Below, piece by piece: positions 8,661 to 17,764 of a DNA stretch of 55,959 nucleotides. Within the stretch, counting starts at the first letter, position 1. The number at the start of each line of letters is the position of its first letter. Location: contig JAEZTV010000001.1 in NCBI GenBank assembly GCA_023421245.1, forward strand, positions 1-55,959, in the 5' to 3' direction. Both the position numbers and the translations under genes were made by a program. The notes under the pieces are model-generated. The model saw only the letters and a program-made list of their open reading frames with translations, searched no databases and was not told where the DNA came from. The DNA comes from Bacillota bacterium. Its GTDB lineage: Bacteria > Bacillota > Clostridia > Oscillospirales > Ruminococcaceae.

Positions 8661-9800
8661 ATGAAGAAACTATTAGCAATTCTTTTAGCATTGGTACTGA
8701 CTCTTTCCTTGGTTGCATGTGGTGGCACAGGGAATACCCCGAGCACACCCGGTAATTCTACCGGCACCGATTCTTCCGAACCTGCAGCAGACCCTCTTCG
8801 CGTTGTATACCTGGGCAGTAAATTGGGCGACAACTCCACAGCGGATGCTATCAACGAAGGTACACTTAAGGGCGCAAACGACTTTGGTATGGAATACATC
8901 TATATTGAGTGCCCCATCGACCCCGCTAAGTTTGATGCCGCGATGGCAGAAGCGGTTGATCAGGACCCAGACATCATCATCTGCGGTTCCGGCTCCGGTC
9001 TGGTGGATGTCGCAGTTGCTTCCGCTCATGATAATCCCGACATCAAATACATGACACTTGACGCTCCCACCGACCAACCCGACATTGAAGATCTTGATAA
9101 CTGGGTTGGATTCATGGCAAAGCAGAACGAATGCTCCTTCCTTGTTGGTTACCTTGCCGCTAAAATGAGCAAAACCGGCAAAATCGGCGGCATTGTTGGC
9201 GTTGAATACCCTGTACTTTGCGACTTCATCGTTGGTTACATAGATGGCGCAAAGGCAGCAGACCCCAATATTCAGGTTGCGGTAGGCGCGATCGGCGATT
9301 TTGTTGACCAGGCAAAGGCAAAAGAAATTGCACTCGCACAGTACCGTCAGGGCTGCGATATTGTATACGCAATCGCAGGCACCGCTTCCTATGGCATTCT
9401 GGATGCCGCCAAGAGCAGCGGCAACTGGGGCATCGGTGTTGACGTTGACATGGCACTCCCCTTCGTAGGCGTTGATGATGATCAGGCCAACTGCATCATG
9501 ACCTCCGCTATTAAGGACTGGGGATACATGGCTTACCACGGTCTTGAGCGCATCTCCAAGGGCGAAGAAATCGGCTGGGGCACCGTAGAGATTTACGGCG
9601 TTGCTAACGGCGGCGCTACCTTTGTTCGTAACGACATCTACAAAAAGACTGTTCCCGCAGACATTCAGGCCGAGATGGAAGAGCTCTTTACCAAGTTCGA
9701 AAAAGGCGAAATGACGGCGCAATCCTTCTTCGATGAAACCGGTGCGTCTATGGATGATGCAACATATCAGGCACTGAAAGACTCTGTGAAAATTCAGTAA
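8661..9800 (+). CDS. BMP/PnrA-family substrate-binding lipoprotein
   Basis: A 379-residue lipoprotein with signal peptide and lipobox SLVAC (Cys20), a Thr/Ser/Pro linker, then the BMP domain (PF02608 type) from about residue 48 with NEGTLKGANDFG, the GSGSGLVDVAV segment near 110 and GVDVDMALPF near 263. BMP proteins are the binding components of nucleoside ABC importers such as PnrA/TmpC, binding the ribose and base in a closed cleft. AAAAAGGAG precedes the ATG. It opens a plus-strand operon that runs to 19381. The ligand here may be a nucleoside or another glycosylated compound. Confidence 0.92.
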   Translation: MKKLLAILLALVLTLSLVACGGTGNTPSTPGNSTGTDSSEPAADPLRVVYLGSKLGDNSTADAINEGTLKGANDFGMEYIYIECPIDPAKFDAAMAEAVDQDPDIIICGSGSGLVDVAVASAHDNPDIKYMTLDAPTDQPDIEDLDNWVGFMAKQNECSFLVGYLAAKMSKTGKIGGIVGVEYPVLCDFIVGYIDGAKAADPNIQVAVGAIGDFVDQAKAKEIALAQYRQGCDIVYAIAGTASYGILDAAKSSGNWGIGVDVDMALPFVGVDDDQANCIMTSAIKDWGYMAYHGLERISKGEEIGWGTVEIYGVANGGATFVRNDIYKKTVPADIQAEMEELFTKFEKGEMTAQSFFDETGASMDDATYQALKDSVKIQ

Positions 9801-9839
9801 TGATCTGTCGACGTATCCGGTAAAGGGAGATCATATCGA

Positions 9840-9878
9840 CAATGGTCAACCGGAGACGACAGCTCCGGTTGACCATTG
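9840..9878 (+). other. Stem-loop between BMP lipoprotein and ATPase genes
   Basis: A perfect 16-bp stem (9840-9855 with 9863-9878), 7-base loop, followed by CTCTTTATT. It could act as a partial terminator or as a 3' protector of the binding-protein mRNA. Downstream genes have no clear promoter of their own, so some read-through is expected. Confidence 0.75.
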
Positions 9879-9908
9879 CTCTTTATTAAAGAATTGGACG
9901 GTGAAACA

Positions 9909-11474
9909 ATGTCTGAACAAATCTTGTTAATGGAGAAGATTACAAAGGTTTATCCCAACGGTTTTATCGCAAACCACGAGATTACCTTTGGTTGTTCAAA
10001 AGGCGAGATCCATGCGTTGCTTGGTGAAAACGGAGCAGGCAAAACCACTCTGATGAAAATCCTGTTCGGGTTTGAAGACGCGACAGAGGGAACTATATAT
10101 ATCAAGGGGCAGGAAGCAAAGTTCAAAGGCGCGCTCGATGCTATTAACCACGGTATCGGCATGGTGCATCAGCACTTTATGCTGGTAGATCAGTTAACCG
10201 TTGCCGAGAACATTGTTCTGGGCAGTGAACCAATCAAGGCGGGCGTAATCTTTGATAAAGCCAGGTCGTTTGAAATAACCCGTGAACTCGCGGATAAATA
10301 CAACCTTAAGGTTGACCCCACCGCACTGGTCGGCGACGTTTCGGTGGCAATTAAGCAGAAGATTGAAATTCTCAAGGCGTTGCTGCGCGGCGCGGAGATT
10401 CTCGTTCTGGATGAGCCTACCGCAGTACTTACCCCGCAAGAAACCCGAGAGCTGTTTGTGGAGCTGAAAAACCTGCGCGAGGCAGGTCACACCATTATCT
10501 TTATCTCTCACAAGCTTAACGAAGTCAAAGACCTGTGCGACCGCTTTACCGTGCTGCGCCGCGGCAGGGTGATCGGCCACGGTGAAGTAGCCGATTATAC
10601 GCCGCAGCAGATGTCGAACATGATGGTCGGCCGCGATGTAATCATGACAATTGATAAAGACAAAGCAAAAGAAGGCGAGGAGGCCGCGCGCATTGAGCAT
10701 CTTTCCTACACCAACTCCCTTGGAAAGACCTTGATTGACGATGTAAGCTTCTCGCTGCGCAGAGGTAAGGTCATGGGCATCGCCGGCGTTGAGGGCAACG
10801 GCCAGAACGAGCTCTGCGAGATTTTGACCGGCCTGCGTCACGTTATCCGCGGCGAGGTATCAATCAAGGGAAAAAACATCCGCGGCATGAGTATCAAGCA
10901 ACTGCGCGAGCATGGCGTCGCAAACATCTCCGAGGACCGTATGACCTTTGGCTGTTCACCGTATTCCACCATTGCCGAAAACCTGATTTCAGACCGTTTT
11001 TACAAAAAGAATTATTCCGGCAAGGTGATGCTCAAGCGCAAGGAGATTAACCGCATCTGCGAGCAGCTTATCCAGGATTTCACCATTAAATGCAACAGCC
11101 CGCACGACCTTGTCGGCGAGCTTTCGGGCGGTAATATTCAAAAGGTTGTTGTCGCGCGTGAGTTTACAAGCGGTGCCGACATCATCGTCGCAAATCAGCC
11201 CACTCGCGGCATTGATGTTGGCGCAACCGAGTTTATACGCAAAAAGCTCATTGAGCTGACCCGCGAAAATAATCTCTCGGTGCTTCTTGTTTCCGCAGAC
11301 CTCAACGAGGTTCTCGAGGTATCGGATAGCCTGCTTGTTATGAGCGATGGCAGAATTGTCGCATATTTTGAAGATGCCGCCTTGGTAAGCGAGGACGAAT
11401 TGGGCGAGTATATGCTGGGACTTAAGGTCATGGCCCCGGAAGAATTGAGGAGGTCACTCTGTGAAATTCAATAA
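9909..11474 (+). CDS. Nucleoside-type ABC transporter ATP-binding protein (two ABC domains)
   Basis: A 521-residue tandem ATPase like NupO/YufO and RbsA. The first domain has Walker A GENGAGKTT (39-47) and Walker B LVLDEPTA near 163, but a degenerate signature (GDVSVAIKQK). The second domain has a degenerate Walker A (GVEGNGQNE) and an intact signature LSGGNIQK; this mixture is normal for the family. The ATG at 9909 is preferred over an upstream TTG at 9876, which lies inside the hairpin. The last 14 bases overlap the next permease gene, showing translational coupling. Confidence 0.93.
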   Translation: MSEQILLMEKITKVYPNGFIANHEITFGCSKGEIHALLGENGAGKTTLMKILFGFEDATEGTIYIKGQEAKFKGALDAINHGIGMVHQHFMLVDQLTVAENIVLGSEPIKAGVIFDKARSFEITRELADKYNLKVDPTALVGDVSVAIKQKIEILKALLRGAEILVLDEPTAVLTPQETRELFVELKNLREAGHTIIFISHKLNEVKDLCDRFTVLRRGRVIGHGEVADYTPQQMSNMMVGRDVIMTIDKDKAKEGEEAARIEHLSYTNSLGKTLIDDVSFSLRRGKVMGIAGVEGNGQNELCEILTGLRHVIRGEVSIKGKNIRGMSIKQLREHGVANISEDRMTFGCSPYSTIAENLISDRFYKKNYSGKVMLKRKEINRICEQLIQDFTIKCNSPHDLVGELSGGNIQKVVVAREFTSGADIIVANQPTRGIDVGATEFIRKKLIELTRENNLSVLLVSADLNEVLEVSDSLLVMSDGRIVAYFEDAALVSEDELGEYMLGLKVMAPEELRRSLCEIQ

Positions 11475-12558
11475 ATTTGTAATCAAGTACTTCGATCTGA
11501 TCCGTACGATCATTGCAATTTTAATTGGTTTCATATTATCGCTGCTGTGTATCGTATTCATCAGTGATGACCCGCTTCGCACAATTGCGGTTTATATGTT
11601 TAAACCATTTGACGGAATCCGCCGCTTCGGCACTATGATTGAGTATATGATTCCCGTTATGTGCACCGGTGTCGGCATGTGCTTTATGCTTGCGGTATCC
11701 AAGTTTAACCTCATCGGCGAAGGCGCATTGTTTTTGGCCGCCTCCTATATCAGCTATGTTGCAACACAGCTGATTCCCGGCTTTCCGCCCTTCCTCTTCC
11801 CCCTTGTACTGCTTGTTATCGGCGGCTTGGTCGGTGCGCTGTGCGCGGCAATCCCCGCAGCGCTTGAGGCAAAGTGGAAAACCAACATCGTAGTAATCAC
11901 CCTAATGCTCAACTACGTTTTAACCTTCGCGGGCATCTATATCCTTTACTATTGGATGCGCGATGAAAGCAAGACCTTTGTTGGCTCGGATGCAATTCCC
12001 GATGCGGCTAAGCTTCCGGTCATCCTCAAAAAGACAAACGTTCATGTCGGTTTATTTGTTGCCATCGGCCTTGTCATCTTTGCTTACTGGTTCTTATATC
12101 ATACCAAGCTCGGCTATCAGATGCGTATGGTTGGCAAAAACCCAAACTTCGCAAAGTATTCCGGCATCAGTGTGCTTGCCATCACCATCCTTGCACAATG
12201 CATTGGCGGCGCATGCGCGGGAATCGGCGGCGCTACCGAAACACTCGGCAAATACGACCGCTTTATCTGGCTTGCGCAAACCGGCTACGGCTTTGACGGT
12301 ATGTCGCTTGCGCTCATGGCCAAGGGTAACCCGCTGGTTATTCCCATCGTGGGGTTTGTTCTTGCATACATTCGTATCGGCGCCGACATCGTTGGCCAAA
12401 CCACCGACGTTCCGCTGGAATTTGTGCAGGTAATCCAGTCCATCATTATCATGCTCGTAGCGGCACGCAGCTTCCTGTCTACCTACCGTCAGAAGACCAT
12501 TGTCAAGGTTTCCAAGCAGGAAGAGGCCGAAAAAGTACAAGCTGCTATCGCACAGTGA
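11461..12558 (+). CDS. Nucleoside-type ABC transporter permease 1
   Basis: A 365-residue membrane protein of the branched-chain/nucleoside permease family (BPD_transp_2 type), with about nine hydrophobic segments and the typical MIPVMCTGVGMCFMLAVSKFNLIGEGALFL region near residue 65, which also contains the family's conserved G-E-G. It begins with GTG behind GAGGAGG and overlaps the ATPase gene by 14 bases. It pairs with the next permease. Confidence 0.92.
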   Translation: MKFNKFVIKYFDLIRTIIAILIGFILSLLCIVFISDDPLRTIAVYMFKPFDGIRRFGTMIEYMIPVMCTGVGMCFMLAVSKFNLIGEGALFLAASYISYVATQLIPGFPPFLFPLVLLVIGGLVGALCAAIPAALEAKWKTNIVVITLMLNYVLTFAGIYILYYWMRDESKTFVGSDAIPDAAKLPVILKKTNVHVGLFVAIGLVIFAYWFLYHTKLGYQMRMVGKNPNFAKYSGISVLAITILAQCIGGACAGIGGATETLGKYDRFIWLAQTGYGFDGMSLALMAKGNPLVIPIVGFVLAYIRIGADIVGQTTDVPLEFVQVIQSIIIMLVAARSFLSTYRQKTIVKVSKQEEAEKVQAAIAQ

Positions 12559-12574
12559 AAGGAGAGGTGAGCAA

Positions 12575-13504
12575 ATGGGAAGTTTCTTTACTTTAGATTA
12601 TTTTATGGATTTTGGATTTTCCGTCATTCGCATGTCAACACCGCTGATCTATTGTGCGATGGGTGCTTTAATCTCAATGCACGCAGGTCAAATCAACATG
12701 GCAATGGAAGGTATTTTGTTGTCCTCCAGCCTGATTGGTGTACTGTTCAGCGCATGGACACACAGCCTTTGGGGCGGTGTGCTGGGCGCGATTGTGGGCG
12801 GTATCCTCATCTCACTTGTTATGGGTTACATGAATATTATCATCGACGCGGATATGATGCTTACCGGTATCTCACTCAACCAGCTGGCTGCCGGCGGTAC
12901 TATTTATGTGCTGTTTGCGGTAACCGGTACCAAGAGTAGTACGCAGGGTCTGCAAAGCCTTGTATTCCCGTCTTGGGAAATCCCGTTTATTAAAGATATT
13001 CCCGTTATCGGTGATATCCTTTCGGGGCACAACGCACTTACCTATGTTGCGTTTATCGTTGCCTTTCTTACCTGGCTGTTCGTGTTCCGCACAAAGATCG
13101 GGCTTCGCATCCGTGCAATCGGGTTTAACCCAAACTCCGCCGCATCGGTCGGCATTAATGTAAAGCGCGTAAAGTTCAGTGCATTTGTATATTCCGGCAT
13201 CTTCGCAGCGCTGGGCGGCGCGTTCATGTCGATGGGTTATCTATCCTACTGGGCGCAGAACATGACCGCGGGGCGCGGATTTATCGGTATTTCGGCAACT
13301 AACCTTGCTTCGGGCAACGTTTTGCTCGCTGTACTGGCATCAGTATTCTTCGGCCTGATGGATGCGTTGTCTATCTCGCTGCAAACCATGAACCTTCGCT
13401 TCCAGCTGGTGCAGATGATTCCGTATCTTGCAACCGTTATCGGCCTGGTTATCCTTTCTATCGTACGCGACAGGAAAGCACGGGCAAAGCGCGCCGGAAA
13501 ATAA
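12575..13504 (+). CDS. Nucleoside-type ABC transporter permease 2
   Basis: A 309-residue membrane protein of the same permease family, with the conserved N-terminal segment LIYCAMGALISMHAGQINMAMEG and a later loop IGFNPNSAASVGINV. The ATG at 12575 is chosen because AAGGAGAGG lies 8 bases upstream and it starts 16 bases after the first permease; a longer in-frame start at 12500 would overlap that gene without a ribosome site. It completes the BMP-type importer. Confidence 0.92.
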   Translation: MGSFFTLDYFMDFGFSVIRMSTPLIYCAMGALISMHAGQINMAMEGILLSSSLIGVLFSAWTHSLWGGVLGAIVGGILISLVMGYMNIIIDADMMLTGISLNQLAAGGTIYVLFAVTGTKSSTQGLQSLVFPSWEIPFIKDIPVIGDILSGHNALTYVAFIVAFLTWLFVFRTKIGLRIRAIGFNPNSAASVGINVKRVKFSAFVYSGIFAALGGAFMSMGYLSYWAQNMTAGRGFIGISATNLASGNVLLAVLASVFFGLMDALSISLQTMNLRFQLVQMIPYLATVIGLVILSIVRDRKARAKRAGK

Positions 13505-13525
13505 TTATTATAACGGAGATATTCT

Positions 13526-14467
13526 ATGGATTATGTTGTTGCAGGCAATGTGATGATTGATACCGTCCGCTTTGCGGACGGCACCACCAGCAACCGCAGT
13601 CACATAGGCGGGCCCGCCACCTTCGCTTACACCGGCATCCGCCTATGGACCGACCGCGTGCTGCAGGTCAGCAATGTGGGAGAGGATTATCACGAATACT
13701 TTGATGATTGGGCAGAAAAAAACAATATTATCACAGACGGCCTTAAGGTAAAATGCGAGCATTCAAACCATTCATTTTTGGTCTATAATCCCGACGGAAC
13801 CTATCGCAGCGATGACAGCATCGAGCGGTTTCGCAGCGACTGGATTCAGGATTTTGGCTACCTGAAAACTACGCCGGAGGAGATCGGCGAGTTTACAAAC
13901 GGTAAAAAAGTAAAGGGCGTATACTTGGCGCAGAACGTAGATGCTGTGTTTTGGCGCAAATTAAAGGCAATCAAAGAGCGTGACGGATTTAAAATTATGT
14001 GGGAAATCGAGGCGCCCAGCTCCTACAAACGCTATATGCCCGCCGTTTTGAATGCGCTAGAGAGCACCGACATTTTTTCGATTAACCTGCAGGAGGCAAC
14101 AAGCCTTTTTGATGTGCAGACCGAAGAAGAATGCATCGAGCAGCTCAAGCACCTTCCGGTAGATATGACCCTGTTCCGCGTCGGCAAAAAGGGGCTGTAT
14201 ACCATTTCAGACGGCAATGCATACTTCCTTGCCAGTGCACCCACTGACCGCGAGATTGACCCCACCGGCTGCGGCAACAGCTCAACCGGCTCTGCGCTGT
14301 ATGCGTATTGCGAGGGCAAGGACGCGGTTATGGTAGGCATCATGGCAAATGTCGCTTCGGGCCAAAACATCAGACAGTTTGGCGTAATACCTAACTTTTC
14401 AGCGGTAAGGGAGCATGCGTTCAAGCAAGCGGACGAGCTTTATGCGCAATATAAAAACAAGGCATAA
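13526..14467 (+). CDS. PfkB-family carbohydrate kinase-like protein 1 (Asn at the catalytic Asp site)
   Basis: A 313-residue ribokinase/PfkB-fold protein. It has the N-terminal sugar-site glycines (SHIGGPATF, 26-34), the magnesium motif NLQE near 187, and the anion-hole region DPTGCGNSSTG (245-255). In active PfkB kinases this last motif is D-T-x-G-A-G-D, with the second Asp as catalytic base; here it is Asn251. The ribosome site CGGAG precedes the ATG, 21 bases after the permease. Kinases of this fold include FrlD, which works with a SIS deglycase, and SIS genes follow here. It may be an altered kinase, a nucleoside-sugar binding protein, or half of a hetero-dimer with the next gene product. 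Confidence 0.85.
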   Translation: MDYVVAGNVMIDTVRFADGTTSNRSHIGGPATFAYTGIRLWTDRVLQVSNVGEDYHEYFDDWAEKNNIITDGLKVKCEHSNHSFLVYNPDGTYRSDDSIERFRSDWIQDFGYLKTTPEEIGEFTNGKKVKGVYLAQNVDAVFWRKLKAIKERDGFKIMWEIEAPSSYKRYMPAVLNALESTDIFSINLQEATSLFDVQTEEECIEQLKHLPVDMTLFRVGKKGLYTISDGNAYFLASAPTDREIDPTGCGNSSTGSALYAYCEGKDAVMVGIMANVASGQNIRQFGVIPNFSAVREHAFKQADELYAQYKNKA

Positions 14468-14495
14468 CCCTTTATCATGTTACGGAGGTGGGAAG

Positions 14496-15422
14496 ATGGA
14501 ACAGTTTCTGGCATGCGGAAACATCATGTCCGACTACGTAGAGCGGGCAGACGGAACCATGGAAGAGATGCATATGGGAGGCCCCGCCTTCTTTGCACTG
14601 ACAGGCATTCGTCTTTGGTCAAAGGATTGCAAGCTGGTGTGCCGGGCGGGCGCGGACTATGTTGAGTCCTATGGGAAATGGATGATCGGCAACAGCCTTA
14701 GCTGCGATGGCGTTGATATCGCGGCCGAGCGCTGTACCCAGCATATTCTAAAGCACTTTGACGACGGAACCTACGAGCATCGCTCGCGGTTTGGCCCCGA
14801 GCTCTTAGGGTACCTGAAAACCCGTCCCGAAGATATTGAAAAAGCGCTCACCCCCAATATAAAAGGGATATACATGGCACAGAATGTTGACCGGATTTAT
14901 TGGCAAAAGATCAGTAAGTTAAAAGAGAAATATGATTTTCGGTTTATGTGGGAACTGGAAGCAAAGCCCCGGCACCTTGCGGATTCAGAGTGGCTGCCCG
15001 CGGTAAAGGATGTCATTACCAATGCCGATATGTGGTCACTCAACGCAAGCGAGGCCTCCCAGCTGTTCGGAATACCCAAGATAAATGAAGAGGACATTAT
15101 CAACGAAATCATGAAGCTGCCCGTGGAAATGACGCTGTTTCGCGTCGGCAAAAAGGGTGCTTACGCGGTATCCCCCGCCACTGCGGTGTTCTGCCCCTCC
15201 ATCGACATCGGAGAATCGCTAGACCCAACAGGCTGCGGCAACTGCTCTACAGGTGCTGCTATGTACGCACACCTTGCGGGATATCCGCTCAAAGACGTTG
15301 TTGTTATGGCAAACATCTCGGCAGGGTACAATGCTGCACAATTTGGGCCTTATATGAGGTTTACCGATGAAGAAATGGACAACGCACAAAATCTGCGCCG
15401 GCAGTATGCCGCAAAGCTTTGA
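14496..15422 (+). CDS. PfkB-family carbohydrate kinase-like protein 2 (paralogue)
   Basis: A 308-residue paralogue of the preceding kinase-like protein, sharing MGGPAFFALTGIRLW, the MAQNVD segment, the NASE magnesium motif and DPTGCGNCSTG (243-253) with Asn249 in place of the catalytic Asp. The ATG at 14496 follows CGGAGGTGG, 28 bases after the first kinase; an upstream in-frame ATG at 14415 lies within that gene. Retention of the same substitution in two diverged copies suggests a subfamily trait rather than decay. The protein may phosphorylate the imported compound or a later intermediate. Confidence 0.85.
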   Translation: MEQFLACGNIMSDYVERADGTMEEMHMGGPAFFALTGIRLWSKDCKLVCRAGADYVESYGKWMIGNSLSCDGVDIAAERCTQHILKHFDDGTYEHRSRFGPELLGYLKTRPEDIEKALTPNIKGIYMAQNVDRIYWQKISKLKEKYDFRFMWELEAKPRHLADSEWLPAVKDVITNADMWSLNASEASQLFGIPKINEEDIINEIMKLPVEMTLFRVGKKGAYAVSPATAVFCPSIDIGESLDPTGCGNCSTGAAMYAHLAGYPLKDVVVMANISAGYNAAQFGPYMRFTDEEMDNAQNLRRQYAAKL

Positions 15423-15544
15423 TACTAATCTGCATTAAAAACACAGGTATGGCTTGCATCGGCAAGCAGAACATAACGTCTGCGGAAATAGTATAACAAA
15501 GCAGTATCACCTTGTATCATCGTAAATAATTAAGGAGGACTCCC

Positions 15545-16735
15545 GTGAACAAATTAGATTATAACAGTCCGATTAGAAATCAGGTGTTTAGCTTGCCTGA
15601 GCTAGTGGATATTCAGCTTAATCGCAGTCTGGATAAAGAAAAGCTGCAGAGCGTGCTTTCGATTGCAGAGATCTTTGACGCACGTAAAATCATTCTCACC
15701 GGCTGCGGCGACTCGTTTGCCGCTGCAGCCGTAATGGCACCGGTGCTGCAAAGGTACTGTGATGTATTCACCTGCAAGGCAATGGACCCCATGGAGTTTA
15801 CCCGCTTTACCCCCAAGGAGGATATCGGCATCGGCGAACCCAACAGCCCTCTGGTGCTGGTCGTGAGTGCCGGCGGCTCCACCGCGCGCATCTGTGAGGC
15901 GTTGCAAAAGGCCGAGCATGTCGGTGCGCTCCCCGTTCTTGTTACCAATAAGGCCGATTCCAAGGCGGCTTCTGTGGCAAAGCGTGTCTATTTTCAGGAT
16001 ACCCCTCCCATGGAAAACGACTTCCCCGGGCTTCGCTCCTACTTCGCAAGCCTGATTGGCCTTGCATCCATTGCACTGCGCATGGGTCATGTACGCGGCG
16101 TGCTCCCCCCCACTGCCGAACAGGAGTGGAAGGCGGCCATCTCCGGTTATGTACATAGCTATGAGCAGATGCTTGAGCAGATTGACGACCAGATGTTTGA
16201 GCTCGCCAAAACCTGGAACAGCTTTGAGCGGTTTGACTTTATCGGCGACGGACCCGAGCTTTATTCCGCGTTGTTCGGGCTTGAGAAATTCTACGAGTGC
16301 ACCGGTGTTTCGGCGGTGTATGACGACTCCGAGAACTGGTGCCACATCAACTACTTTATCCGCGACCCCGAAACAGTGGGCACCGTTATTATGGCGGATA
16401 AAAACTCCCCGTCGTTCGGGCGCACGGTAGAAACCATTGCAAGCGCACACCGTATCGGCCGCCCCGTATTGGTGGTTACCAATGCAGACAAAAGCGCGTT
16501 TATCGACGGCGTAACGGTATGCACACTTCCCGAGACACCCAAGGGCTTTGAGTGGCTGATGCCATTTATGGATTATGTACCGGCCACACTGCTGGCATCC
16601 TATTGCTGCACCCTTGCGGGACGCAAGTACTTTAACGCGTATGACCCCTTTACCAACGTTTACGATCGCTCGGTCAAATTCTTTGATCCCAGCGTAGTAA
16701 CCATGTCGTCCAGTAAGGTCGAGATTTTTGACTAA
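15545..16735 (+). CDS. Double-SIS-domain protein 1 (isomerase/deglycase-like)
   Basis: A 396-residue protein with two sugar-isomerase (SIS) halves, as in the GlmS isomerase domain, AgaS and FrlB. The first half has ILTGCGDSF (about 50-58) and the phosphosugar loop VVSAGGSTAR (about 104-113). The linker/second half contains YDDSENWCHINYF near 260, where Glu and His could be catalytic by analogy with deglycases. It starts with GTG behind AAGGAGG. A role in isomerising or deglycosylating a phosphosugar made by the PfkB-like proteins is the natural inference. It is directly followed by a YjbQ-family gene 12 bases away. Confidence 0.85.
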   Translation: MNKLDYNSPIRNQVFSLPELVDIQLNRSLDKEKLQSVLSIAEIFDARKIILTGCGDSFAAAAVMAPVLQRYCDVFTCKAMDPMEFTRFTPKEDIGIGEPNSPLVLVVSAGGSTARICEALQKAEHVGALPVLVTNKADSKAASVAKRVYFQDTPPMENDFPGLRSYFASLIGLASIALRMGHVRGVLPPTAEQEWKAAISGYVHSYEQMLEQIDDQMFELAKTWNSFERFDFIGDGPELYSALFGLEKFYECTGVSAVYDDSENWCHINYFIRDPETVGTVIMADKNSPSFGRTVETIASAHRIGRPVLVVTNADKSAFIDGVTVCTLPETPKGFEWLMPFMDYVPATLLASYCCTLAGRKYFNAYDPFTNVYDRSVKFFDPSVVTMSSSKVEIFD

Positions 16736-16747
16736 CGGAGGAAGCAA

Positions 16748-17149
16748 ATGTTTTACGAGATAAATTTACGCACCGAGTTCAAAGGCTACCCTTCTATTAC
16801 GGCAGATGTAGAGACGCTTGTTGCAAAAAGCGGTGTAAAAGACGGCTTTTGCATTGTATCGGTCCCGCACACCACGGCGGCACTTGCGATTACATCCTTT
16901 TGGGATAAGCGCGGTCTTGATGATATGATGGATGAGATTGACCGCAACTTCCCTGCCCGTGTCAGCTACAAGAATCAGGATTCCCCATACGCCGCGTCGG
17001 GATATGTTAAGTCCGCCACCATCGGCACCTCCACCATGCTGATTGTAAAAGACGGCAAGCTGGTGCTTGGCTCCTCGCAGGGCCTTGTGCTCATCGATTT
17101 CGACGGCCCGCGCGAGCGAAGAGTGTTTGTCCAGCTGGTGGAGGCGTAA
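16748..17149 (+). CDS. YjbQ-family protein 1 (UPF0047)
   Basis: A 133-residue member of the YjbQ/UPF0047 family. It keeps the HTT-A motif (His41) and the C-terminal DFDGPRERR motif, but the second conserved histidine, found as S-H-I-K in E. coli YjbQ, is Tyr86 here (GYVKSA). YjbQ has been linked to weak thiamine-phosphate synthase activity; its physiological role is unsettled. CGGAGG precedes the ATG, 12 bases after SIS protein 1. The family forms small barrel-like oligomers, so this chain may assemble with the two paralogues encoded nearby. Confidence 0.85.
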   Translation: MFYEINLRTEFKGYPSITADVETLVAKSGVKDGFCIVSVPHTTAALAITSFWDKRGLDDMMDEIDRNFPARVSYKNQDSPYAASGYVKSATIGTSTMLIVKDGKLVLGSSQGLVLIDFDGPRERRVFVQLVEA

Positions 17150-17334
17150 TGAGGTTATAGGCTTCAAGCAGTATACCGATGCCGACGGCGTATACGCTGG
17201 CGATACGTGCTGCCGCAGGCCCGCCATATGCCGGCCCCATCCGCAGCAGCGGTTGGCCTTAAAATAATCCCGTCAGTTTGAAGTCCGTCGGGCATAAAAC
17301 AGTTTTGCACATGCAGATTTTAGGAGGTCCATAA

Positions 17335-17739
17335 ATGTATATTGATAAAATTAATCTAGTTACCGAATATATGGGGATGCACGACCTGACAAACGAGGTT
17401 CAGGGCGTGGTTGCCGCAAGCGGTGTAAGCAACGGCATCTGCCATATTTCGATGCTGCACTCAACCGCGGGATTGCTCGTCAGCGCAAAGGATGCCGCAA
17501 TCCGCCGGGACGTAATGAACGACATCGAGCGTATGGTTCCTACGCGTGTTGACTTTAAGCACCGCGAAACCGCCTCCGATGCAGGCGGTCACGTAAAAAC
17601 CGCACTTACCAACAGCCAGATCTCGGTTATTGTCGAGAACGGCGCGTTGGTGCTGGGTGAGCAGCAGGCCGTTGTGTTCGCAGAGTTTGACGGTCCGCGG
17701 CCCAGAAGCTACTATGTCTGCGTTTACAGCGCACAATAA
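17335..17739 (+). CDS. YjbQ-family protein 2 (UPF0047)
   Basis: A 134-residue paralogue with both conserved histidines: LHSTAGLLV (His42) and GGHVKTA (His86), plus EFDGPRPRS near the C-terminus. It is therefore the most canonical of the three copies. AGGAGG lies 7 bases before the ATG. A 185-base gap separates it from copy 1; I see no gene, promoter or repeat there. It is followed 25 bases later by SIS protein 2, mirroring the SIS 1-YjbQ 1 pair. Confidence 0.87.
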   Translation: MYIDKINLVTEYMGMHDLTNEVQGVVAASGVSNGICHISMLHSTAGLLVSAKDAAIRRDVMNDIERMVPTRVDFKHRETASDAGGHVKTALTNSQISVIVENGALVLGEQQAVVFAEFDGPRPRSYYVCVYSAQ

Positions 17740-17764
17740 CAAGCAAGGGAAAAGGTGAGAACAA

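Noticed and set aside
8685..9722. 345-codon open frame on the minus strand
   Set aside because: It is fully antisense to the well-supported BMP lipoprotein gene, has no ribosome site and no recognisable domain; a by-product of codon bias.
9876..9908. TTG start extending the ATPase by 11 codons
   Set aside because: The TTG lies in the 3' arm of the stem-loop; the ATG at 9909 fits the family N-terminus.
12500..12574. Upstream ATG for the second nucleoside permease
   Set aside because: It would overlap the first permease by 59 bases without a ribosome site; ATG 12575 has AAGGAGAGG.
15602..16747. 381-codon open frame on the minus strand
   Set aside because: Antisense to SIS protein 1, rich in Cys/His/Gly without pattern, no start signal.
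17150..17334. Possible decayed YjbQ or SIS copy between YjbQ 1 and YjbQ 2
   Set aside because: Translation in all three forward frames shows no remnant motif; no repeat or promoter seen.
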